Counted from the first letter of the stretch, positions 23,353-35,857 are shown. The stretch: 64,000 bases of DNA from Selaginella tamariscina (GCA_003024785.1 PUQB01000098.1:584572-648571), one strand, 5' to 3'. Numbers and translations are program-made. The notes: a model not told the origin generated them from the sequence alone.

Positions 23353-25345
23353 AACGCTCATTTATATGGTGACATGCTAAATTATTAAATACAGGCTGTT
23401 TTGGGAACACTGAGTTCTAGTGTTATCGGTAGAACCGATGTTGAACAGCTTATGAAGCAGGAGCCTGCAAATGCACTACTTGAGTTTGAGAATGATGGTG
23501 TAGTGAATGGGGAAGACGTGGAACTAGAATTGGAGATGAACAATCTGCTTCTAAGCTTAAGTTAATGCATTTCATAAAACCTTTAAAGTTATTGTCCTTA
23601 CAGGATCAACTTATACATGGAGATCACAAATTCGTTCTTCTGGCAGCGCTTAGCGAGTCTCTAGACGCTCTTTCTGCCTCCATTCGTCAGTAAGTTTCAT
23701 CTGTGTCAATATGTGTAAAACGTATATATACGTTGTCTTTTTATATTGTAGGCTTGAATCACCTCAAAAGAAGAGGGAAAATGTAAGCAATGCACTTCCG
23801 GCTGGATTACACAATCTAATAGCCAAATACAATGATCTTTCTTTAGAGTGCCTTCGAACACTACGGATTGAAATGCAGCTGCAAGCAATGTACCACCTTC
23901 AGGTGCGTGCATGAGAGAGAGCACGCTAGTGTTTAATCTTGTTGGATCTTTATACAGACCATGACAGGGAGGGTTTACGTGAGTGATCAAGATGCTGAAG
24001 AACCTGAGGATTTCATTATCAGTTTTACTACACAGGTACACGCGCGCACACACATATATATTTGTTACCCACACACATACACGTGTGTGTGTCTCCTTAA
24101 TAAGTGGTCTATCCCTGTAGATTACTAGATGGGATGAGGAAATGACGCCTTATATATCCTCCGCTAAAAGAAAGTACGCTTTTGGTGGTATATGCGGTGT
24201 TGCTGCCACTGCTTTTATCAAGGTAATATCTCTCAATAATAATAGTAATACCACTCAAATATAGTCAAGTAATATCTACATATATGAACTATTAACGCAA
24301 AGATTTAGGATATTCATATTTTACATAGTATATGAACTATTAATATATTTAAATACTCATGCAGATATAATTACTGTAATCACATGAATTAAGCTATATA
24401 AACTACTGATACTCACAGTATTAATATGTATATAATGAGATATAACTTAATTGAGATTTAAATATGTAATACCCGTATATTTTATAAACAGGCTCTGAGT
24501 GCTATGAGTTTGGTGAACGTGTTCGGTGTTCGACAAATATGCAGAAATTGTATTGCCCTCCAACAGGTACTCTTGTTATGAATATGTATATAAACATGTT
24601 TATACGTTGTTATAAATAATAAACTAGTTTAAGTGAGTCTTCTACTGATAATATGTAATCAATACTTACATGTGAGTATCAGTAGTTTACCAAGTTTATA
24701 TAGCTTAATTCATGTGTACAGTAATAGTTTAAGCTAATTTACTATTTTCCATACTTAGGCCTTGGCAGCTCTTAGCTCGACTGACGCTGATATGGTTCAA
24801 CAACGCCTGGACCGTGTTCGGACGTATTATGAACTCTTAACGATGCCTTATGAGGTACTAAACTTTATATTATGTATGTCCAACGCCCTATAAGTCTAAA
24901 TGGATCTCTCTCTCGCTCTCTCTCCACACATGCGTATGTATATATTCACATGGCTTTCCTATCAGTATAATGGATTCTCTCTCTCTCTCACACACACACA
25001 CCCACACACACATACACACCCAGACACATGCGTATGTATATTTACACCTGGCTTGACTTGTCAACTTTGCGCAGGCACTTATTGCATTTGTGGCAGAACA
25101 CGAGTCGGAATTCTCCTACACAGAGTACGTCATATGATTTACAGAAGCATATATTTGTGTGTGTGTGTGTGTGTGTGTGTTGTGTGTTTGTGTTATATAT
25201 ACATGCTTAGTTAATAATTAATCTATTAATTAATTGTTTTTTTAACTTTCTTTTTCAGGTTTTCTAATTTGCTTAAGGTGAAGGTGCCGGGAAGAGAGAT
25301 ACCTGTTGATGGATTCCAGAGGATTGGACAGATTTTGGCTCCTTA

Positions 25346-25346
<1 letters not shown>

Positions 25347-25381
<35 letters not shown>

Positions 25382-26666
25382 AGAGACATTGTATATTAAC
25401 TTGTAATATTCTTAATAGCTGGAATACAACACATTTTTTGCTCTATTATGCGTGTGTATGTGTTAACTATAAAATAACGGTTAATAGTCTATTTAAACTA
25501 GTGTAAATATATAACAATTATTTATAATTTAAACTATTAATTTATTTAACTAATTTATGACACCGTTTATTTAACGACTATTTAATATTTTTTAATTTCA
25601 ACTATTTAATTTATGAAATAAATTTATAAATAGTTAAACTATTTAAAACAATTTATAAGTTTACATTTATACACAGAGTAGTTTAATAATAATAATCTAT
25701 TTAAACTGGTTTGAATAAATAATAATTTAAATTATTTAATAGTTTTTAAACTAGTTTATTTAAGATAATAGGTTAAACTATCGGTCCGTATCAGCAAATT
25801 TTGTTACATTAAATCAAATAATAAATTCTAATTTTAATATATAAACAATACTGCAATTTTCTTAAATTACTTATATTCAATGTGTAAAATAATTATATAT
25901 AATTATGTACTCAGTTAAAAATTTCTAAATTACTCTCCAGTGGTTCCCAATATATATCTAATTTATGAAATACACACGCATGTACACTCGTGTGTACACA
26001 AGGATACACGTATACACTTGTATGCGCACAAAGACCACGCACGTATGCGATAACATGCTTATAATATTATATAGCATTTAATGAAAATATTAGCATACTG
26101 TAACAAATAAAATAACATATTTTAGGCGCTTATTGCATTTGTGTAGGTCATATTAAAACACATTTACATAGGCATATATTTATGTGTGTGTGTGTGTGTG
26201 TGTGTGTGTGATGTGTATGTGCATTATATATACATGTGTGTATGTGTTAACTAGTTTAACTAACTAGTTTATACAATAATGTTAATAGTCTATTTAAACT
26301 AGTGTAAAACAATAGTTTATAATTTAAACTATTAGTTTATTTAAATTACTTTATAAAATAATAATTTAAACTGTTTAAACACCATTTATTGTATAACTAT
26401 TTAATATTTTTTATTTAAACAATTTATGAAGTTAAACTATTTAAGTTATGAAATAAATTTATTAGTTAATACACTGTTGTGAAATAGTTTAACCATTTTA
26501 GAAATAATAGCTAATACTTTATTTAAACTAATTTAAATAAATAATAATAGTTTATAGCTTCAATTATTTAATAGTTTTTTAAACTAGTTTATAAGATAAT
26601 AATTTAAACTATTTAAGATTCCTACAGTTATTTAGTAACAACGGTAACAATTTATTTTATGTTATT
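25347..26666. other. AT-rich intergenic region downstream of SEC8 copy 1
   Basis: There is no gene-like ORF. It consists of TTTAAACTAGT-rich AT sequence, a (GT)n run near 26183, and one diverged direct copy of an AT-rich module (about 25770-26010) that recurs near 26850 and 27850. It is homologous to 59207-60061, which lacks part of it and is cut off by element C. Confidence 0.6.
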
Positions 26667-28540
26667 GCTGTTCCATTGTTTCAAATCCTGTTGGATTGTT
26701 TCAAGTTTATACCCTATAGATAGATAGATACACACACATCAAAAAATATATATATGGATACTATATATGTCTCATGGTAAAACAAACTTACAATGGGCTT
26801 CTTTATTATTATATATGTTTAAATTAAATAGATTAAGTTTGTATTCTTTTATTGATGTTAGTCAAATGCATTTAAATCAAATAATAAATTTCACTTTTAA
26901 TATATCCATAGCGTCTACTGGAAATCTTTTAAATTACTTATAGTCAATGTGTAAAATAATATACATAATTATGTAATGAGTAAAATTTCTAAATTACCAT
27001 TACTCCCAATAAATATCTAATTTATGTAAATTAATTAATAACCATCCATAAATAATGTTTGAATTTAATGTCAAACTTTAAATCAATATCTTGTATACGT
27101 CGGGTAAAACAACTAACATGGTGTATATATTAAATACACACACACGTACTCATATGTACACCAAGATACACATATACACTTGTATTGTGCACAAGACGCC
27201 CACACACACATATCATAAAGATATTAAGGATAATAAGAACATAAGGATAAACTTGTTAATATGTTTTATGTTAAACTCATAATATTTAATAAATAATTAT
27301 GTATTTATCTATAGCTTTACATGTATAAATTATTAATGAAAAATTATCATTAAAATAACATATGTTTTAGACATATGCCATTCAAATTCTAAAAATTAAA
27401 TACACTCTTTTTATGGATATATAAACTTATTAAATACAAAGTATATACTAACAATGAAATAAAAAACAAATAGTATTTAAAACATTAATAAATAATATTA
27501 AGTATTTTAGGTTCACATCCAATTATAATCAATTGCATGCGGAATGAAGTAAACTTTTACCTAAAAATACATATTTCAACATTAATATGTCATTTATGTT
27601 AAATACATAATGTATTATTATATGTGTTTTATAGAATGTATAAATGTATATTATAAAATTATTGCACATGGAGTGAAGTGTATAATAGTTGGTATTAGAC
27701 CTTTACATCGAAAATAATACATATTTATATATTTATATTCTTGTTTTTGAGTTAAATATATAGGTGACATATGCATATGTGTTGAGTATGGTAGGATTGT
27801 GTATTCACTTAAAACTTACAAACTTAACAATGAGCATTATATATATGTTTTAATTAAACTTTTGTTGATGTTAATCAAATGAATTTTCTAGATAAGATAA
27901 AATAACATATCCTAATTTTAACATTATCAATAACGGTCTTTTTTTCCAACTTTTAAATCATTATGTAAAATAATTATACATAATTATGCAAGTAAAATTT
28001 AAAATGAGGTGTATATGTGTCACACACACACACACACATATAGAAGTACACCAAATATATTATTACATTTTCACACAAATACATATAAAGAAAATTAATC
28101 ATTTTATATTCTCCATTAGTATGTATACTAGAATATGTATTTATTTATCCGCTTTCACATTTAAGTATTTAAGTTCAAGAATGTTATATAAGTTATAAAT
28201 TTTTAATAAACACTTGAATTGATATGGACATTTAAATTATATAAAACTTAATTTTAATTAAGTTATTCATTTATATTATGTATTTATAATTATTTATAAG
28301 AAATAATTTAATGTAATATGTCAAACAAGATAAATACATCTTTAAACTATTTTACTTATGATATGTGGGGAATAGAATATATAACGCAACAATTAAATAA
28401 TATGTATAAAACTAAGTTGTAATGAAATTTATGAATGTAATATTTCAATTACTTAGATTTCATTTTGCTTCTCCACGTATGTTTGAAAGACCACGTGTGC
28501 GTGTGCGTGTGCGTGCATGTGTGTGTGAAGAGAGCATTTC
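26667..28540 (+). repeat. Left arm of an inverted repeat flanking the nuclease-kinase gene
   Basis: The outer part (26667-27340) and inner part (28180-28540) match, in reverse complement, 31380-32065 and 31070-31440. Clear anchors are AAGTTTATACCCTATAGATA at 26704 against its complement near 32012-32031, and CATTTTGCTTCTCCACGTAT at 28461 against its complement near 31115-31133. About 0.8 kb (27340-28180) in this arm has no partner and contains a further direct copy of the AT-rich module. Confidence 0.65.
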
Positions 28541-29134
28541 AAGCCACAATCAATTGGTTGATTATTATTGCCAACAATGCATTTTAATGACTCACTATGG
28601 CAGGAGTAGTTTATAAAATAACAGTTTATAGTCTATTTAAACTAGTGTAAATATATAACAATAGTTTATAATTTAAACTTTTTAATCTATAAAATAAATT
28701 TATAATTAGTTAAATTAATTAAAATAATTTATAATTTTACTTTTATACACATGGTTCATTTGTAAAATAATAATAGTGAGTTAAAATAAATAATAATAAT
28801 TTATAATTTAAACTGATTAATAATTTTTTAAATTAGTTTTAAGAGTCTTGCAGTTATTTAGTATGGACGGGATAAATTTAATTTGTTTTATTTAATAGTT
28901 TAAATGTTATCGACTTGTAATTACTAAAAATCAGTATTGCCAGTAGATAATAATCTTCTTAAGACAATTTTATTTTGAATTTTAAAATTTGAAAAAATAA
29001 AATTTAAAATAATATTCAAAAAGTTTGGTTTTTTTAAGCTTTAGTTTTGTTTTTTTTTATAAATTAAAATAATTAATGAGTAACAAAAGCTGTAGCAGGG
29101 TTTTAGAGGAGCTTAGGGTTTACAGTAGTCGCAT
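28541..29134. other. AT-rich region upstream of the nuclease-kinase gene
   Basis: Another diverged copy of the TTTAAACTAGT-rich module occupies about 28600-28870. A reverse-orientation telo-box (TTAGGGTTT) is at 29113-29121. Base composition changes sharply to GC-rich at about 29090, marking the 5' edge of the gene. Confidence 0.55.
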
Positions 29135-29314
29135 ATGGCTCGGGCTCAAGGGAGATCACATCTGATATCGATCCAGCCAACATTAAACATTCGCGCTTTC
29201 TCTTTCCTCCTATTCCAAAATTCCCCCGGTCTTCTTCTGGAGATCGTCGCGCTGCTGGCGATTTGCCGGCCGCAACCACCAGGGGAGGGGCGCATTGGCC
29301 GAGGGTGCCGATGA
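29135..29314 (+). CDS. Upstream ORF (59 codons) ending one base before the nuclease-kinase ATG
   Basis: An ATG at 29135 opens 59 codons, ending at a TGA at 29312-29314. The main ATG is at 29316, in another frame. The peptide is hydrophobic in its middle (RAFSFLLFQN, LLLEIVALLAIC) and Arg-rich at the end. It could be a translational control ORF with reinitiation, or the original N-terminus shifted out of frame. Without transcript data I cannot tell whether it lies in the mRNA. Confidence 0.35.
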   Translation: MARAQGRSHLISIQPTLNIRAFSFLLFQNSPGLLLEIVALLAICRPQPPGEGRIGRGCR

Positions 29315-29315
29315 C

Positions 29316-30737
29316 ATGACGGAGGAGGAGGTAGTGGAAATGTTGAGAAGATACACCAACCGTGGTGGATCTGTACAGATTTGCGCTGCAAAAGCCATAA
29401 AGACCAGCGACGCCAAGTTATCAGCAAGACGCGACCATCTTGGCCACGTGCCCTCAGATCTGACATTGTACGCGAATTGGAGCCTGCACCAGGTAGACAG
29501 CCCGGAATACCTATGTTACAGGCCGCCATGGGCTGTTCCGCCTGTGCCACTCACGATTCTATACGAGCCGTTCGCCAATTTCACTCGGAATTTGGAAGGC
29601 GTAATCAGCCAGAGAGATGTTGAGTTTGCTCAGACGTTCTGGGATGGTGTTCAGGATGCAGAGTATGTTACTGACCACAAGGCCAAGGTTTTTGATTTGA
29701 CCGATTTGCTGGGCGCCTACCTTGATCGGTACGTAACTGCCTATGCCAAGATCTTTGGAGCTGATAGAAAGGGTATTGTGGAAGCTGATGGGATTTTGGT
29801 AGGCCAGAAGCGCGTTCCGATCCTCCTTCTTGAATGGAAGGCTGAACCTGGGAAATCTGGGGACCCCTACTTCGAAGCCCTGGATTATGTGAAGAGGGCA
29901 GCTACACGAGGACCTCTGTATCAGACGTATGCACTGGTAATTTGCATTCAAGGGCCCTGGCTAAGTGTATCGGCTGCATCAGTTCAAGTTGTTGACAACA
30001 AAGCCAAAGTATGGGCGCAACCCTTGACAGAAACCCGATGCTTTGGGGACTGGAAAGCGCTGGAGAAGACGGCTAGGATCTGGAGAGCTGTTCTGTCTTT
30101 TGTAAACGATGTGGAGCGCCTGGGCCCATTGCCGAGATCACCACCACCAGCCATACCTTGGTTGCTTAAAAACTTCACTGAGGTGAAACGCCCCTCCGAC
30201 AAGCGGTTGTTTTTCACGTATATCAACGCTCAAGGGATGCAGGAAGCAGCCAAGTTCGTGTTAAGTTACGGTCAGGAAGCCCACCAAGCTTGGAGTGGGT
30301 TTGCACCCGAGCTCAAGAGTGTTCAAGCTGTTGGGACCGATTGGAAGCTGGTGACCATGGAGTATCTGGCTCCTGAGAATGGATGGATGTGTGCTGAGGA
30401 TGTGGTAAAATCTATCCTTGAGGATCAGGATCAGGCAAAGCTTAACAAGTTTCACGCTTGTGTTGCTGCTGCGGCAGAGGCAGGTCACAGCAAAGGGTAT
30501 GTGCATGGTGACTTCAGACTCTGCAACATTATGGCGAGGGTTGTGACGGAAGGTTACGAGGTTAAGGTAGTTGACTTCGACTGGTCCGGGAAGGAAGGGA
30601 CTGTGGTATATCCCACGATGGTCAGCCGGAAGGTGAAATGGCACGACGAAGTCTGCTTTGGTGTGCAAGTCCGGAAGGAGCACGATCTACACTTCATCGA
30701 TTCGAGTTCCAGACTGGTGGAGCAGTTGCAGACGTAA
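29316..30737 (+). CDS. Intronless PD-(D/E)xK nuclease-like plus protein-kinase-like protein (CRN-type architecture)
   Basis: The gene encodes 473 residues from the first ATG; the frame is open a few codons further upstream, but only from a TTG. Residues of about 90-240 look like a restriction-endonuclease fold: Asp158 in EADGILV, then Glu173 and Lys175 in LLLEWKAE, the D-(x14)-ExK pattern. Residues of about 320-470 look like a protein kinase: HGDFRLCN (catalytic Asp399, Asn404) and DFDWSG (metal-binding Asp420, with DFD in place of DFG). This pairing is known from Crinkler/CR-type effector proteins of fungi, oomycetes and other eukaryotes; the assignment is from motif order, not a search. I see no LFLAK-type leader. 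It has no introns, unlike SEC8, and is GC-rich in AT-rich surroundings, which suggests transfer or transposon carriage. The host role is unknown. Confidence 0.75.
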   Translation: MTEEEVVEMLRRYTNRGGSVQICAAKAIKTSDAKLSARRDHLGHVPSDLTLYANWSLHQVDSPEYLCYRPPWAVPPVPLTILYEPFANFTRNLEGVISQRDVEFAQTFWDGVQDAEYVTDHKAKVFDLTDLLGAYLDRYVTAYAKIFGADRKGIVEADGILVGQKRVPILLLEWKAEPGKSGDPYFEALDYVKRAATRGPLYQTYALVICIQGPWLSVSAASVQVVDNKAKVWAQPLTETRCFGDWKALEKTARIWRAVLSFVNDVERLGPLPRSPPPAIPWLLKNFTEVKRPSDKRLFFTYINAQGMQEAAKFVLSYGQEAHQAWSGFAPELKSVQAVGTDWKLVTMEYLAPENGWMCAEDVVKSILEDQDQAKLNKFHACVAAAAEAGHSKGYVHGDFRLCNIMARVVTEGYEVKVVDFDWSGKEGTVVYPTMVSRKVKWHDEVCFGVQVRKEHDLHFIDSSSRLVEQLQT

Positions 30738-31069
30738 ATCAGTTTAGTTTCTTCTTATTTTCTTCATGTTATATTATATATCTTTTGATACCATTAATAT
30801 TTGAGCCAGGCACTTAATGAAATGAGATTTGAGTGTTCTTATTGGAGAAGTTTTCAGTTTGGTGTCCAGATGAATGATGTCACATTCATGTGTGTTCTTG
30901 CAGGCTTGCAGTCACTCGGAAGAGGAAGAGATTATTGGGCTGTGTTTGATGCACTGCTATCAATGTAAGTTATCGCCAAGTAACCCTAGAGAAAACCAGA
31001 ATATTTATATTCTGGGAGTATGAAGCGGAAAACTCTTTTGTTTTGTCTGGAGAATATTCGGAAGGCGCG
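30738..31069 (+). other. 3' flank of the nuclease-kinase gene
   Basis: Probable 3' UTR and flank. No ORF of note. An intron-like AG (CTTGCAG at 30898-30904) with a following short open stretch is seen, but no matching donor is convincing. It is repeated at 37013-37345. Confidence 0.4.
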
Positions 31070-32065
31070 TATGAAATCACCCACACACAGGCACACGTGG
31101 TCTCTTTCAAACACACGTGGAGAAGCAAAATGAAATGTAAGTCATTAAAATATTATATTCATTATGGCTTAGTTTTATATGTAAGTCATTGAAATATTAT
31201 ATTCAGAAGTTTTATTATGACTTAGTTTATATGTACTATTCAATTGTTGTGTTATATACCCTAAGTAAATTGTGTATTTATTTTGTTGGACATATTACGT
31301 TAAATTATTTCTTGTAAATAATTATAAATATATAACATGAATGGATAAACACTGTCCTCCACTGTTTATTATAATGAAAATTAAGGTTTTATATAATTTA
31401 AATATCGATATATATATCGATTCAAGCGTTTATTCAAAATTTATAACATCTTACGCATGTAAAGCTATAGATAAATATATGCATACACGTCACCATGTAT
31501 TAAATATTATGAGTTTAACATAAACATATTAACGAGTTTATCCCTTATGTTCTTATTATTATAACACACACACACTCACTAGTACATGCGTGTGTGTATT
31601 TCATAATATATACACCACCTTTCCATGTTAGTTATTCTTCACGACATATACAAATGTTGGTTAGAGTTTGACATTAGATTCAAATATTATTTATGGAGTG
31701 ATTATTAATTAATTTACATAAATTAGATATTTTAGAATTTAGAATTTTTACTCATTACATAATTATATAATTATTTTGACTATAAGTAATTGAAAAGATT
31801 CTGGGAGGACTTGTATATATAATTTATTATTTGATTTAATGTAACAAGTGCATTTGACTAACGTCGATAAAGGAATTGCGATTTAGTTTAAAACACATAT
31901 AATGACAAAGAAGCTCATTGTTAAGTTTGTTTTACCACGAGACATATGTACTATCCATATATATGTTTTTTTATGTGTGTGGTGTGTGTCTATCTATTTA
32001 TCTATCTATAAGGTATAAACTTGGGAACAAGAATTTAAACAATCGAACAAGGCCATTGGATTCAA
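31070..32065 (-). repeat. Right arm of the inverted repeat flanking the nuclease-kinase gene
   Basis: In reverse complement it aligns with 26667-27340 and 28180-28540. It carries a TCTATCTATC microsatellite near its outer end (about 31989-32010), matched by GATAGATAGATA in the left arm. It was copied with the 6.27-kb unit to about 37346-38330. Confidence 0.65.
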
Positions 32066-33187
32066 AATATTTGAACACACTTGCAGATGAGGGCCTTTGC
32101 GTGTCAAAAATAAATAAAAATAAAATTCACACACATGCATGCGTACTCAGAGTTTTTTTTACTTATTAATTATTTTAATTTATAAATGTTTTGCTTATAA
32201 AATTAAACTTTTCGAATATAATAAAATTATAAAGTTCAAGATAAAAGAAGATACAATATTCAAAGTGACATTATTATCTTCCTCCTTTTTAACTATTTAG
32301 CTATATTATTCATAACTAATTTTTAAGTTGATAACATTTTTAAATTATTAAATAAAACAAAGTTGTATAGTGAATGTTTACAACCCTTAGATCCTAAACC
32401 CTAAACCCAAAACTCAAAATTGTATCTCACACCTAGACCTTAAATATGAAGAACATCAATTTTGAGTTACATGCTCACTTCTTTTCATATATGAATATGA
32501 TTTGTATGCATTCATTCTCTTTAGACTCTTTCATAATTAAGATACATTACACCAGTTTCTATATATAAACTTCACACACTTTAAAATCTTTTTATAAACA
32601 AGACATGGAAAGAAAGAATTGGTATGTAATGATGCATAAACACAACTCGAGCATTTATAACACATGGATGAAGGTAAGAGCTGAGGTCTGCTTTTGTATA
32701 TTCCATACAAAGTGAACTTAATTATGTTCTTTTGTATGCAAGTGGATAGATTCAAAAGGTTTGAATATAAAAGATTTGTTACTATGCAGGAGTACCTGAT
32801 TCTTCACTCCTAAATGATTTAGAATCTACAATTCATGAAGATAAAGCAATTGACACAAACAATGTATGTGGAAGCCATGTATATACTCATGGTGCCTAGC
32901 ATTATGTAAAAAATAATGTAATTAATGTCTTAACATTTAATCAATAATCGAAATCTAGTTCAATAAGTAGAAAAAGAACATGACCACTATGATAAAAACA
33001 TTGCACTTGTCGTGGCAGAGACTTTAAAGTCTATTAATAATGCAAACATCATTTTCATTAAACTTCCTTTAATGCAGCTTGTTCTTCCTTAGTTTGAAGA
33101 ACTTGATTTATGTTTACTTTGTAACACATCTGGAGTTTTGCTTTATGGAGCTAGATTATTAATTCATGGGCCTTCATTGGCTTATAA
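32066..33187. other. AT-rich intergenic sequence, unit 1
   Basis: No convincing gene. A short telomere-like CCTAAACCCTAAACCC lies at about 32392. One 72-codon open frame on the minus strand (32537-32755) has no recognisable domain and is repeated only because the region is duplicated. Confidence 0.5.
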
Positions 33188-33803
33188 CCTCACTTCCTAA
33201 GGCTTTGTGGGCAATACCCTCAATTCATGAGTCACAAGTCTCACTTTGTGGGCATTGAGTCTTTCTTCATGGTCTGAAAGGCTCACTTCGTGGGTGTGGA
33301 AGCTTACTTTGTGTGCATAGGGGATCACTTTATGTCCAAGGGGACTCATTTTGTGGGTTTGAAGGCTCACTTCATATGCATGGTGAATCATTTCATGTGG
33401 GGTCTCACTTCGTGAGCAACGAGTTTAACTTTGTAGTTTAGGAGGCTCACTTCGTGTGCTTGGGGTCTCACTTTGTGGGCATGGAGGCTCACTTCATGGC
33501 GTGGAGGATCACTTTATGTGCACGAGAGATCACTTCGTGTACATGGGGTCTCATTTCTTAAGCTTGGAGGTTCACTTAGTGTGCTTGGGGTCTCACTCCG
33601 TGGGGCATGACCATCAATTTATTTGACATGAACCTCACTGTGTGGGCATGGAATCTCACATCATGGGCTTTTGGTTCACTCCATGGGGCATGAATTTCAC
33701 TTTGTGGGCTCGTTACCTCACTTCATAAGAAAAGAGTCTCACTTTGTAAGGCTTGTTCCTTGACCCTTACTTCGTGGGGCATGGGTCTCGCTTTGTGAAA
33801 CTA
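33188..33803 (+). repeat. 21-bp minisatellite, unit 1 (about 30 degenerate units)
   Basis: Units resemble ACTTCGTGTGCTTGGGGTCTC and recur every 21 bases. The minus strand reads as a seven-residue repeat around HKVS/HEVS over 33197-33391. It is repeated at 39453-40065. A GGATAA-rich stretch (33828-33930) follows. Confidence 0.75.
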
Positions 33804-34154
33804 TGATGTTTTAACTATGCCACACGGATACAAATAAGGATATACATATACGGATAAAGATATGGATAATGATACAGATAAGGATAAGAATATGAATAAG
33901 AATATGGATAAGGATAAGGATAAGGGTAATTAAATTTAGCTAAGACCAAATTGGGCTTCCCTTATACAATAAAACATATATAAATTAAACATTTTGGGAA
34001 TGGGGACAATGTTTAATTTAGAGAGGGTTTTGAATAAGGGAGGGCAGAACACAATAGCATACAGTAATAATATATACAATCGGGATCATGATTTTTATTT
34101 AATTTAGAGAGGGTTTTAATTCACATAGGTTTAATTTAGACAAGTTCTACTGTA

Positions 34155-35690
34155 GTATATAAGGGTAGACATAATTAGGGTAAGCATTCTAGTTTAGGAG
34201 CTAAGCTTCTTGTCTTGTTCTAATCTTTATAATCTAGCTTGTTCTCTATCTTCACGACTTGGTTTTTAATAGTTTTAACGGAATACTTCTTTGTTCCTTG
34301 GTTTCAAGCTTTCAAGTTCTTTAACATGTCTTTTATTAATGCAGAATCATGCAACAGTTTTAGCAGCTATAACTTGAGAATCAACAATTGTGACATGATC
34401 TACATTGACAGTCATCCTCATCACGGGTTTCAAAACCAAAAGTCAACCTACTAGTCAAGTTTGATAACTCAAAGTCACATTTTTAATAACCAAAAGTCAT
34501 GAATCAAGTTCAGCTGGTCTTTTGCTTACACCCACACTGGTACCCTACGGCTACAACACAAGTGGGTCTTCTAGGTACATTCCTCATCGGTGCAGCTTTG
34601 AAGTGGTTTGCACCTTTACTTGAGAAGGACTCACCACTCTTGAAATGGATATATTTTTCCAAGCCTTTAAAGTTACCTTCGGTGATCTTGATCATGAATG
34701 CACGATGGTAACCAAGCTTTGATGACTACGGCAAGGTTCCCGCACAACATCCGAATATACTTCTGATTTCCAATTACTTTCATGCAGCATTAATTGGGAT
34801 GCCATTGCCCTCCGTGATCATTTTAGGGAAAGTCTTCATGACGATGTCAAGGATCCCATGTTCACTCTTGAGGACCCAGATTCTCTAGATAAAGCTATTG
34901 TTCATGCAGTTCGTTACGATACGACTTTTTAAGCGATGTTAAGAGAAACATTCTTGACAAGTATTTTATATTTCAACTCTAATAATGCAAGAGCCATTGG
35001 CCACTTTATCTTCTGATGTTGAACCGATGCAAGTGGATGTTTTCGACCCATAAATTAACAATTTTAATTTAAACCATGGTTTAAATCACCAAATAAACCA
35101 TGGTGGTTTAGATCAACAAACTTTAAATAATTTATGTAATGATTTTAAATTAAATCAAATATATAAATTTAATCTTATATTCTTTAATTTTATAAATACC
35201 TTTTTAATTTATTCATTATATAAATTATTAGTATATCTTATTGGTTCAACAAATAAACTTTTGATCATACTTAAGGTTCACGAGGAATGGTAGTTATATA
35301 TTAGTTTATTATTCATGAATAGTAAAAACCATGGTGTAAGCCAAAAAAGTTAATTCATGCTTCAACCACGAGTACAACTAACACAAGTCAAGTGACAACG
35401 ACGTTTTCAAGCAAACTTGTGTTTATATTGTGGTATGGATGGATACCGAATTGCTAGGTGCCCAAATCGACAACAAAGTCAAGCTAAGGTGGTGGATGGT
35501 CCCTCAGGCAAGTCAGAAAACGAGGAGGTCCAATCCGAATAAGAACATTTCGATTGGACCACTACAAGTCTGCTCCAAATATCTCTTCCTCGACAACAGT
35601 TCTACTTATGATCCCAACAATGAACACCAACAAGCCCTTTCTTCGTTCGATTACTATCTTGACATTTAATAGTATTCAAGTTAACGTAAC
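34155..35690 (+). mobile_element. Degenerate retrotransposon gag remnant (element D), unit 1
   Basis: A TATA-like GTATATAAGGG (34155-34163) precedes a leader and a decayed gag. The capsid segment at 34499-34711 (TTQVGLLGTFLIGAALKWF) shows the same sushi-type core as element A. The gag tail (DDVKDPMFTLEDPDSLDKA) is near 34835. A knuckle at 35418-35461 reads CLYCGMDGYRIARC, with Tyr in place of the zinc-binding His. Frameshifts occur near 34690 and 34930. Confidence 0.6.
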
Positions 35691-35852
35691 TGTCATAGTT
35701 CTAACCTGGTGGGTTGACTACTTGGGTAAAGATTGTGGGATATGTGGGCAAACGACCCAAGCGGACATGGGTCATCATGACCATGGGCCTTCTCATAAAC
35801 ACCAATTGGCCTTTTGCCTAGTTGGCTTAAGGGAGAGGAAAAGGTTCTGACA
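35691..35852 (+). repeat. 162-bp TGTCA...TGACA repeat, copy 3
   Basis: Complete copy with intact TGTCA and TGACA ends, between D and the truncated LTR of element A. Confidence 0.6.
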
Positions 35853-35857
35853 TTTAG

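Noticed and set aside
23049..23410. Minus-strand frames with the same repeat residues
   Set aside because: Microsatellite in SEC8 intron 18 plus antisense of exon 18; no independent gene.
29295..29315. Start of the nuclease-kinase protein at 29295
   Set aside because: That position is TTG; in a eukaryotic gene the first ATG in this frame, 29316, is the better choice.
29316..29465. LFLAK-type Crinkler leader at the N-terminus of the nuclease-kinase protein
   Set aside because: No LFLAK-like motif or signal peptide is visible in the first 50 residues; the CRN comparison rests on domain pairing alone.
29146..29550. 134-codon minus-strand frame across the start of the nuclease-kinase gene
   Set aside because: Antisense of the GC-rich 5' end of a well-supported gene, with no recognisable motif.
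33188..33803. CRISPR-like array
   Set aside because: The repeats are head-to-tail 21-bp units without distinct spacers, in nuclear eukaryotic DNA; a minisatellite explains them.
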